From: Pinguiococcus pyrenoidosus
Lineage: Eukaryota > Sar > Pinguiophyceae > Pinguiochrysidales > Pinguiochrysidaceae
Assembly: GCA_019677205.1 (NCBI GenBank)
Contig: JAAMXY010004252.1
Span: 1 to 14,653, forward strand
Direction of reading: 5' to 3'
DNA: 14,653 nt
The stretch's first letter is position 1; each line of letters begins with the position of its first letter. The translations under genes and the position numbers were made by a program. Below the pieces are notes generated by a model, which saw only the letters and a list, made by a program, of their open reading frames with translations, ran no database searches and was not told the DNA's origin. Below, in pieces: positions 8,116 to 14,653 of the stretch.

Positions 8116-9409
8116 CTAAAGTTCGTCGGATCGTTTGGTCCAGAGCCCTGCCGCGTTGTTGCCCGGAGTCGGATAACCCCCGAGATCTAAGCCGAGAGGC
8201 TCTATCAACTTGTTCACCACGGTGATCGCGCTGTACAAGGCGTTGTTGCGGAAGCTCTTGTAGACGCTGAGCTCGCGGATGGGCACGCCGATGCTCAGGC
8301 CTTCATAGTTCTGGATCGTGTGCCACTCCCAGTCCGGGTTGTACAGCAGGTCCCCCGCCTCGACATCGGCGAACCTCAGTGGCAGGTGCGGGGTGACGGT
8401 GTCCATGTCTTTGCGGATGGTCTGGAAGTTCACACGGCCGCCTTTCACGCCAGCCATGTAGGAGGAGTAGCGCGGATCCATGAAGTACCAGCGCTTACGG
8501 CCCACCACCATGGCGAAGTAGTTGTTACCAAACGCGCAGTGCCAGCCGGTGCCGGTCGTCTTCTCCGGCTCTTTCTGGCCGTAGCCCACCACTAGCTGAC
8601 TGCCATAGTAAGATCGATGAGATTTCGTGCCGAAGCCCGGGAAGATGCGGTCCAGATCGAGGTCCTGGAGCACGAGCTGGTTCACGTCTCTCTTCAGGTC
8701 TTCGGTGGAGAAGTTGCCCATGGGGAACTGCTGCCGAGACTGCACGGGAAAGAAGAGATACTTGGGGGAGTGGTTGGACACGATGTCGTGGAAGGCGTCC
8801 CCGAACGTCATCGCGCCGCGGTCTCGCTGGCTGCTGACGCGCGTGGAGTTCATCACGACGGGGACGGTGTACTTTCCGAGGACCGACGGCAGATACTTGC
8901 GACTTCCCCACTTCTTCACCGCCACGGTGTCCTTGAAAAGGCCCTTCACAACCGCCGGGTAGCGCCAGTTGTCCGTCGCGGCTTGCAGGCTCTCGATGGA
9001 GAAGTCAGCGGCGTCCAGGTAGGGAACCTCCCGCGGTGGATACTGCACAGACGATTGCAGAGTTAGGATACAGGGGAGCCTGCTGCAGAAGGCTCTCCAC
9101 CCTCCTTTTTCACCCAGTTCATGTCTGCTTCTCTCCCGGTCTCATCCTCGGTCTGTCGCATTCCCTCTCGCTCCCCTTGGCCAGCGTTCCTCTACGTACC
9201 GTCACACTTGTGTCCACTTGCACATGCTGACGGAGGGACGCTGCCGTGGCGTCAAAGTTGCTGGTGAGCAGCATCAAGTTCGGCCAGATGTGGCTGTAGG
9301 GCTCTCCGTTCATTCGCAGCCTCGCCACAGCGAAGGCCATCAACGCAGCGACGCCCAGAAGCGGGACTTTCACGCAGAGGGGTACGCGCAAGCTGCTCTT
9401 GCTCGCCAT
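8116..9409 (-). CDS. Membrane-anchored FIH/JmjC-like cupin protein, paralogue B (HxA variant, SDEL terminus)
   Basis: Exons (complement) 9409-9200 and 9042-8116; intron 9199-9043 is 157 nt, donor GTACGT, acceptor GCAG, phase 0; 378 residues, one more than paralogue A. The ATG at 9409-9407 was preferred over an in-frame ATG at 9484 because it aligns with the start of A. Residues 16-30 form a hydrophobic anchor. The core repeats TGTGWHCAFGNNYFAM with H238, Ala240 in place of the metal-binding Asp, N244, K253 and distal H311. By eye, 248 of 300 aligned second-exon residues (about 83%) match A, whereas the first exons are much more diverged. The protein ends in SDEL, an ER-retrieval signal of the KDEL class, known for example from Plasmodium BiP. 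With the anchor this predicts an ER-luminal enzyme or pseudoenzyme. Substrate unknown. Confidence 0.8.
9043..9199 (-). other. Intron of cupin gene B
   Basis: Donor GTACGT (9199-9194) and acceptor CTGTGCAG ending at 9043, phase 0, at the position homologous to the intron of gene A but twice as long (157 against 76 nt). It is purine-rich on the sense strand. Confidence 0.85.
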
Positions 9410-9848
9410 GTTGCTGGGGAGACTCGACGTCAGTTGCAAGCTGCGGGTCGCAGTGGCGATGGGCGACGCAGCCGTGTGTGTCAAGATCTGAGAATGTGGA
9501 GAGTGTCAAGAGTCTTTCACGCGTCAGGCGTCAGAACATCAGACGTTAGAGTTGGGGTCCACCACAAGCCGAGACAACTCAGGAGCCATAGAATATCATC
9601 AATAAGGAGAGATGAAACGGCCTCAAAGTAAGCTACAGTTTCGAAAAATGACAAAAACAAACATAGCTTTTCTGATATTCGCTTGAGGACCGAATACCGA
9701 TTCTTCGACCGTTTCATGTCGAGAAGTCTTCCCTCCCCTCATCCGGCAATTCCGCGACTTTCGCCGCTTGCAACCACCACTGTACTCGAGGGTCCTCTCG
9801 TCAAGCGCGCAGTAGCTCAGGGCAATTGCCGATTGCTACACAGTGGCC
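9410..9848. promoter_or_regulatory. Head-to-head spacer between cupin gene B and ZMYND12
   Basis: 439 bp between divergent start codons, presumably both promoters and leaders. It is more AT-rich than the genes around 9590-9690. No TATA box, RNA gene or repeat that I can support. Confidence 0.4.
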
Positions 9849-11097
9849 ATGAGCTACAAGATCGTGCCAGTGACCACGTTGGCATGCCCGAAGGGCAAAA
9901 CGCCGCGCTGCGAGCTCACCGGAGAGGCAGCCACCGTGCAGTTGGTGACCGACGGCCTCACACTCTACTATGCCACTCGTGAGCACGCCCAGCAAGCTTG
10001 GGACGGCATTGTGTGTAGGATCGCGGCGCTGCTCGGGCCGCTGAGGTACATGGAAGCGCCAGAGTCCAATACCGAGTGCTCTTCACAGGAAGGATCACGT
10101 CTCACCCGACGTGCTGCGCAGATCGCCTGCGCCATTCATCGGCAGCGAAGAGGAGCGCACCAAGAGGGAATACACCATGCACATGAGCAAGCGGGCGCTT
10201 GTCGAGCTCTGCCAGCAAGAAGCCTCCAAGCTGTTGCTGGAAGGAAAGGCCGAGCTCGCGATCCCTGGAGCTGTGCAGGCGCTGACGTTCTGCAGCGCCC
10301 TGTATGGCGAGGGGGCCATCCAAATGGTCCCACCGTATCTGCTGCTTGCAGAGGCCAATCTGACGCTGGAGAGGCTCCAGCAAGCGGAGGAGTTCCTGTC
10401 GCTGGCCAACTGGACGGTGCTCAAGCAGCCGGACTGCAGCAGCACCATTCGAAGCCAGCTTCACCGGGACTTTGGCAAGCTCTACAGCGCGCAGGGACGC
10501 TACGCTGACGCGCTGCGGGAGCTAAGCAAGGACGTCTACCACAGCTCGTTGGAGGTCGGCCCTGAGCACATCAATACGTCACTGGGATACTTTCACATGG
10601 GCCGAGCCTTCTACGGACAGCAGCGGATTGAGAACGCCCTCGCCATGTTTGACAAGGTCGTGGAGGTCTGGTACAAGTTCCTCGCCTCTGTAAGAACAGA
10701 GCCGGACCGAGGAGAGGAGTACACGGAGGGCCAGATCAACGAGGGCCTGGACATGCTCGGGCGCATCCTGGAAATTCGAAAGAAGCTGCTCGGAGAGGGC
10801 CACATCGCCACGGGGGAAGTGCTGTACACCCTTGGCCTGCTTCTCCTCTTCGCCGGCAAGCATCAGGAGGCGACCGAGCGAGTCGCCGGGGCGCACCAGG
10901 TGTACCACGCGAATCTTGGGGCCGAGCACTCGAGCACAATCGATGTTGCCGAGGTGCTTCGGCAGCTGCAAGGCACCGCCGGGCAGCAGAAGTTGAGTAC
11001 CGGAAAGGCTGTAGCTGCCACGCAGGAGCTGTCTCCCATCCCATCGCCCAACGACGACGAGGTCTTCGAAGAGGGCGCAGTTCGATGGGGAGCATAG
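9849..11097 (+). CDS. ZMYND12: ZMYND12 orthologue: TPR protein with degenerate MYND finger, axonemal
   Basis: Exons 9849-10045 and 10122-11097; intron 10046-10121 is 76 nt, GT-AG, phase 2; 390 residues. The splice was fixed by homology: LLGPLR joins SPAPFIGSEEER with the same spacing as animal ZMYND12. The N-terminal 60 residues match the MYND region in layout (PRCELTGEA, then LTLYYATREHAQQAWDGIVC), but most zinc-binding cysteines are gone. The rest is TPR-like helices, with the diagnostic stretches VPPYLLLAEANLTL, EEFLSLANWTVLKQPDCS and TSLGYFHMGRAFY. Known: ZMYND12 is a sperm-flagellum/axoneme protein that works with TTC29 and is linked to inner dynein arms. So the organism likely builds motile flagella. 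The C-terminal 45 residues are low-complexity and acidic. Neighbours: divergent from cupin B, convergent with eIF3k. Confidence 0.88.
10046..10121 (+). other. Intron of the ZMYND12 gene
   Basis: Donor GTACAT at 10046, acceptor GCGCAG ending at 10121, 76 nt, phase 2. Removing it restores the exact ZMYND12 spacing between the MYND remnant and the first helix. Confidence 0.85.
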
Positions 11098-11118
11098 GAG
11101 CGATCGAACTCCCACACC

Positions 11119-11153
11119 GTCCTGCATGGTTGCACAGCATCTGCGTGCAGGAC
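11119..11153. repeat. Inverted repeat 1, 8-bp arms
   Basis: GTCCTGCA at 11119-11126 pairs with TGCAGGAC at 11146-11153. The loop contains TGCACAGCAT (11131-11140), which recurs in the next hairpin. Confidence 0.7.
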
Positions 11154-11197
11154 ACGTCTCCATCGGCAAGGCTGTAGCATACACCAGTATAGAGCAA

Positions 11198-11228
11198 GCT
11201 GCACAGCATGTCGGACATGCTGTGCAGC
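11198..11228. repeat. Inverted repeat 2, perfect 15-bp arms with 1-nt spacer
   Basis: GCTGCACAGCATGTC (11198-11212), a single G, then GACATGCTGTGCAGC (11214-11228). All 15 positions pair, so the DNA can form a cruciform and an RNA a strong hairpin. Confidence 0.9.
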
Positions 11229-11233
11229 AATTC

Positions 11234-11251
11234 CCCCCGTCGCGACGGGGG
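11234..11251. repeat. Inverted repeat 3, perfect 18-bp palindrome
   Basis: CCCCCGTCGCGACGGGGG is its own reverse complement and begins five bases after inverted repeat 2. Confidence 0.9.
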
Positions 11252-11338
11252 TTGGTTGGGGCCTCCCCTGCTCCGTGAGCGTAGAGCAAGCGACGATGCA
11301 TAAGGACTGATCGAGCTAGAAAGTCGTTGATATCTCCT

Positions 11339-12004
11339 CTATATCTGTGCTAAGGGGAGCAAATCATTCAGCAAGGTGTGCACGCTCTGCAGCTCCGATG
11401 TGGACTCCGTGTTGTGTTTCCTGGTCCGCATCATCGCCAGGAAGAGGATCTTGCCGTCTCTCAGCTCTGTCTCCACATCCGCGGCCTTGAGCACACTCTC
11501 GAGCTCCGACTCCTCAAGGTTGAGAGCTCGGGCGGCCTGGGAAGCCGCGACTTCTGTGTACGCCCTTCCCATGCAGCCGAGAATGGCGGTGTTCACGCCC
11601 TGCCGGAGCCCGGCCATGCCCTGGCAAAACTCTTCCCCGCCATCTGCCCAGAACTGCTCAAAGCGCCCACTCTCGATCAGCTTGCCCATCTGAATTGCCT
11701 TGGCGATGGCTTCGTCGTTCTTCACCATCGCCTTGGGCACCAGATAGCGGCACTGAAGAAGCATCGGCTCCGGGAGCGCCGCCACCGCTTTTCTCAAGAT
11801 GGTCGCCACTCGGGCGGTGTTGCACTTCTCGGGAAACACCAAGTACAGCTTCAGCAGCGCGAGGTTGGCCTCGAAGTGGTGGCTGCCCTCGTCCACCTGC
11901 TGATCCAAGAACGCCTCCAGATTGGGAATGGCGCCCTCGTTGTAGCGGTCCGTCTCGAGGAAAGCAGAGATCTCCTCAGGCGTGAATGAGCCTTCGGACG
12001 CCAT
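11339..12004 (-). CDS. EIF3K: Eukaryotic translation initiation factor 3 subunit K
   Basis: Single exon, 221 residues, close to the roughly 218 of the animal protein. Seen: the LETDRYNEGAIPNLEAFLDQQ start of the HAM/TPR-like helices, then FEANLALLKLYLVFP, RVATILRKAVAALPEP, GKLIESGRFEQFW, and a C-terminal winged-helix (PCI/CSN8-like) part. Known: eIF3k is the smallest non-core subunit of eIF3, paired with eIF3l; it helps assemble the 43S pre-initiation complex in the cytoplasm. The start at 12004 (A at -3, G at +4) was chosen over an in-frame ATG at 12190 because it gives the family length and the upstream part looks non-coding. Intronless, unlike its neighbours. Confidence 0.9.
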   Translation of the reverse strand: MASEGSFTPEEISAFLETDRYNEGAIPNLEAFLDQQVDEGSHHFEANLALLKLYLVFPEKCNTARVATILRKAVAALPEPMLLQCRYLVPKAMVKNDEAIAKAIQMGKLIESGRFEQFWADGGEEFCQGMAGLRQGVNTAILGCMGRAYTEVAASQAARALNLEESELESVLKAADVETELRDGKILFLAMMRTRKHNTESTSELQSVHTLLNDLLPLAQI

Positions 12005-12567
12005 GCTGCCCCCGCGCGTGCCCACACTGAAGTGCTGCGGGCTTCTTCCAAGGGAAACCAGAGCGAGAATCGGGCGGAAACCCCCGATCTTTCGCTGGCA
12101 AAAAGGGCGGCAAACTGGAGGTTTGCGTGGCTCCACAGATTTCAAACACTTTAAAACCATTTTGAAGCTTGAATTCGGGTGTCTGTCCAACTCCTTCCAT
12201 CTGTCACCTAAGGCGCTGCCGTTGCATGGGAATCAATCAAGTCGAGGCCTTTTCCGATCATCCCCTCGCTTTTCCCGTGGCGCTCTGCGGACCTCTCCGA
12301 CGCTTTTCCCATGCTGCGCAGCTCAGCTGATTCCTGTGCGGAAGGGTGGTGGCTCGGCGGCGAGCGCTGCGCACTGCGTGGACTGCGGGCTCAGCAGGCG
12401 GCAAAGCCGTCGTGGTGCGCCCACCGCCGCAGGTCGTTGGGTACCGGGCGTCATGGCGTCTGCTGTGGGCAGATTGGTCGTTTGGTCGTTCGGACGAGAG
12501 GGCGAATGGGCTCTTCTCTACGTCTTACAGAGTGAGGATCGATCGGAGAGGTGAATCGTTGCGAAGC
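12005..12567. promoter_or_regulatory. Head-to-head spacer between eIF3k and the P-loop NTPase gene
   Basis: 563 bp between divergent starts. It holds an AT-rich island at about 12138-12178 in otherwise GC-rich DNA, three CTTTTCC words (12249, 12269, 12303), the last two inside CGCTTTTCCC, and an 8-bp tandem TTGGTCGT (12474-12489). The NTPase reading frame stays open upstream of its ATG but shows no recognisable protein. Confidence 0.4.
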
Positions 12568-14653
12568 ATGGCGTCCGCGGGCGGCGACGCCATCGGCAAC
12601 TCGGAGAGTCTGCTACACAGATCCTTCGGCGAACGCCGCATCCAGCCGCGCCTAAAGTCAAGCACTCTCGCGTTGGGGGACTTTCGAGCTGCTGATGATC
12701 GCAGCCTCAGCAGCCACTCGTCTCTCGTTTCCGGCGCGTTTCTGGATGGCGCAAGTAGCGCGTCGGGCAGCAGCTTCGTGTACGTCCCTGCTACCGACAT
12801 GCTGGCGGAGCTGGAGCAGTTCTGCGAGGAGCAGAGCTTCCAGGATGCGTGTCGTCCGCTCGTGATCTGCGGGCCCGCTGGAGTCGGCAAATCGGCAGTT
12901 CTCGCCAACTGGCTGCATCGGCTTCAGCACACGTGGCGCAGGAGCAAGGTGCCTGGGCACAAGCCCTTTGTCTTTTACCATGCCGTGGGCTGCTCCAGAC
13001 AGAGCACCTCCATCCGGAGCATGCTGCGCCGTCTCCTCGAAGACCTCAAAGAGCACTTTGAGCTGGCGCGCGCGGTCGCCAAGTCGGAGGAGCAGCTTTG
13101 CTGGGACCTTCCCCGCTTCCTCGAGCTGGCCAGCCGCAAAGGCAAGGTTCTCCTCGCAATCGATGGAGTCCATCGGCTAGAAGGCGAGCTCGGTGAGGCA
13201 GGGCTTAAATGGCTCCCCTTGGTAACGCCACCGAACTGCCGACTGGTGGTCACCACCACCACCGCTCCTGAAGAACCTTCCATCGCACCGACGAAAGCGG
13301 CGACGAAGCTGCAGGAGAGAACCAAGCACATCTTTGCACAGCTGACATGTCGTGAGTGGACCTTGCGGTACATGAGAGTGCCGCCGCCGGAGGCGCAAGA
13401 GAGAATCGTGATGGACTTTCTGAAGCTTTCAGCCTCGATGGCATACCACGGCTCGCATGCTGGGGCCTCCGGCCGTCCTGGAGAGACCTTCGTGACGGCC
13501 TTGGAGACGGAGGATCGACCGCGGCGTTCCTTTCGCGGGCTGGCGCTCTTCCCAACTCAGATCAAAGCCATCACAAGGTGTGTGGCAGCGAAGCCACCTT
13601 CCTTCTTGCGCTTACTCCTCTCCTCGCTCAACTGGTCGGCGGCAGCTGGATTCTCCTTGTGGACCCTGCTGGAGCGCTGGCTTGCGAGCGAAGGCGTCGG
13701 CGAGCTGTATTCTGCTGTGCTAGATACATGGGAAGAAGGCTGGAAGGCACCAGGCACCTCAGATGGTTCACGGCTCTGTAGCGATGCCGGCGGTGAGCAG
13801 GCGCTCCGATCTACCGCCCCGTGGATTTTTGAGGCAAACGACGCTCGGAAGGAGCAGGCCGAAACGGCCGTAACAGCGGAGGAAGCCAGCGCTGCTGCTG
13901 GAGGAGACGAAGGTGTGGATCTCGCCGCCGTCGAGGCACTCTGGATGCGCGCTCAGCAAGATGCAGACCAGATCATCACCGGCGCGAAGGAGACCTTAAG
14001 GCGAAGAGCGTCTCACCTTTTGCGGCAAACCAAGGAAGAGGCACAGCGTCGAGGACAACCACTTAGTGAGCTCTTTCGCACTGGAAGCTTCTCCCGGCTC
14101 CTTGAGCAGCATCCAGGGCGGAGCGCAGCAGCAGAGGACGTGACGGAAAGCGGTCAAGTCGACCTGCCAGTGGACAAACCCAACAGGAATCTTGCCGACA
14201 GCGGCGAAAGCGAGACAGGCAACCAGGACGACGACGAGGACCATTACAGTGATGGTTCCTGGGAAGATGAAGATGAAGATGAAGATGAAGATGAAGGCGA
14301 AGAGGAAAAGGAAAAGGAAAAGGAAGAGGAAAAGGAAAAGGAAAAGGAAAAGGAAAAGGAAAAGGAAAAGGAAAAGGAAAAGGAAGACGAAGAGGAAAAG
14401 GAAAAGGAAGAGGAAAACCCGGTACAAGATCAGGAATCGCATCGCTTGTCGAAAGCGTCTTCGGAAAGCACAGAACATGTAGAGCGTCAAGAAAGTAGGG
14501 AAAAGGCGGAAGGCGCAGAAAGCGTCCACGATTCGTCAGGAGCCACGCCGGCTTTGCCGCTGTATTTGCTAGGCGGGGAGGACTGCGAAGGCTTCGGAAG
14601 GGTGTTGGGACGGGCTCTGGCTCTCCTGTACGTCGTACGCCACGGTCTGAAGC
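12568..14653 (+). CDS. STAND/NACHT-like P-loop NTPase with charged low-complexity insert, 3'-truncated by the window edge
   Basis: One frame stays open for 695 codons to the window end. ATG at 12568 has A at -3 and G at +4. Domains: Ser-rich N-terminus (1-75); P-loop GPAGVGKS (102-109); Walker B VLLAIDGVHRLE (194-205); CRLVVTTTT (224-232), a sensor-1-like strand; AKPPSFLRLLLSSL (341-354), matching the NPLFL-type motif of STAND helical domains; ELYSAVLDTWEE (379-390); a hydrophilic insert of about 280 residues with Glu-Asp and Glu-Lys repeats (566-615); then RALALLYVVRHGL (682-694), matching the start of the winged-helix part. Known: nephrocystin-3-like and other STAND NTPases couple ATP binding to oligomerisation and carry C-terminal TPR, WD or ankyrin repeats. 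The effector and repeat domains are not in view, so the role (signalling, ciliary, defence) is open. Possible GT donors inside the frame exist, but motif continuity supports reading straight through. Confidence 0.78.
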   Translation, partial: MASAGGDAIGNSESLLHRSFGERRIQPRLKSSTLALGDFRAADDRSLSSHSSLVSGAFLDGASSASGSSFVYVPATDMLAELEQFCEEQSFQDACRPLVICGPAGVGKSAVLANWLHRLQHTWRRSKVPGHKPFVFYHAVGCSRQSTSIRSMLRRLLEDLKEHFELARAVAKSEEQLCWDLPRFLELASRKGKVLLAIDGVHRLEGELGEAGLKWLPLVTPPNCRLVVTTTTAPEEPSIAPTKAATKLQERTKHIFAQLTCREWTLRYMRVPPPEAQERIVMDFLKLSASMAYHGSHAGASGRPGETFVTALETEDRPRRSFRGLALFPTQIKAITRCVAAKPPSFLRLLLSSLNWSAAAGFSLWTLLERWLASEGVGELYSAVLDTWEEGWKAPGTSDGSRLCSDAGGEQALRSTAPWIFEANDARKEQAETAVTAEEASAAAGGDEGVDLAAVEALWMRAQQDADQIITGAKETLRRRASHLLRQTKEEAQRRGQPLSELFRTGSFSRLLEQHPGRSAAAEDVTESGQVDLPVDKPNRNLADSGESETGNQDDDEDHYSDGSWEDEDEDEDEDEGEEEKEKEKEEEKEKEKEKEKEKEKEKEKEDEEEKEKEEENPVQDQESHRLSKASSESTEHVERQESREKAEGAESVHDSSGATPALPLYLLGGEDCEGFGRVLGRALALLYVVRHGLK
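14263..14412 (+). repeat. In-frame hexanucleotide repeat encoding Glu-Asp then Glu-Lys runs
   Basis: Five GAAGAT units (14263-14292), a short GAAGGCGAAGAG link, then 18 hexamers (14305-14412), mostly GAAAAG with scattered GAAGAG and one GAAGAC. The unit length keeps the frame. The coded peptide is an alternating polyampholyte, likely a charged single helix or disordered spacer. Confidence 0.92.

Larger units (their letters stand above)
11098..11338. other. Convergent spacer with a cluster of palindromes
   Basis: Tail-to-tail gap between ZMYND12 and eIF3k. It holds three inverted repeats within 135 bp (listed separately) and two copies of TAGAGCAAGC (11190-11199, 11282-11291). No gene is seen. 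Confidence 0.55.

Noticed and set aside
12158-12165. CCATTTTG, resembling the core of the dinoflagellate spliced leader
   Set aside because: Only eight bases match, the flanks differ, and it is antisense to eIF3k; not enough for a relict leader.
12005-12190. N-terminal extension of eIF3k from an upstream in-frame ATG
   Set aside because: The extension makes the protein longer than the family, looks like leader sequence, and the ATG at 12004 has a better context.
13996-14529. Minus-strand frame coding long Phe-Leu repeats
   Set aside because: It is the complement of the Glu-Lys hexamer repeat; the sense frame belongs to a 695-codon NTPase with Walker motifs.
1-14653. tRNA, rRNA, transposase, integrase or viral genes
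   Set aside because: Read through both strands by eye; no cloverleaf with conserved T-loop and no mobile-element or viral motif that I could support.

Overview
This is a gene-dense, GC-rich piece of a nuclear genome from a single-celled eukaryote. Genes are interrupted by short introns. I model ten: 44 to 88 nt in nine cases and 157 nt in one, all GT-AG. Start codons mostly sit in A/G-at-minus-3 contexts. A ZMYND12 orthologue (an axonemal protein) points to a flagellated organism. A C-terminal SDEL ER-retrieval tetrapeptide, the base composition and the gene types fit an alveolate or other protist alga. The uniformly canonical, very short introns and the alternating gene strands argue against a typical core dinoflagellate. 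A compact alveolate such as a chromerid is my guess, held weakly.

Layout, with strands alternating strictly for all seven genes: (1) 1-858 (+), the 3' part of an ethylmalonyl-CoA decarboxylase-like gene (ECHDC1), three exons visible. (2) 961-5603 (-), a giant LRR protein with a degenerate WW pair inside its LRR array and a long coiled-coil tail. The one very long reading frame stops at 1749, but that stop lies on a consensus splice donor, and five more exons extend the protein to 961. (3) 6422-7631 (+) and (4) 8116-9409 (-), tail-to-tail paralogues of an FIH/JmjC-type cupin with an N-terminal membrane anchor; both have HxA where the family has the iron-binding HxD. (5) 9849-11097 (+), ZMYND12 with a decayed MYND finger. 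(6) 11339-12004 (-), eIF3 subunit k. (7) 12568-14653 (+), a STAND/NACHT-like P-loop NTPase running off the window, with a roughly 280-residue charged insert.

Between genes there are three head-to-head spaces (5604-6421, 9410-9848, 12005-12567), which are candidate bidirectional promoters, and three tail-to-tail spaces (859-960, 7632-8115, 11098-11338). The last tail-to-tail space carries a striking cluster of perfect palindromes. A frameshifted, coding-looking segment on the minus strand at 5972-6283 may be the relic of another gene.

The genes do not form a pathway: they are metabolic, structural/flagellar, ER-luminal oxygenase-like, translational and signalling genes. The part most worth following up is the cupin pair. 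The residues that bind 2-oxoglutarate appear kept while the metal-binding carboxylate is replaced by alanine, a pattern known from radical halogenases and also from dead enzymes.
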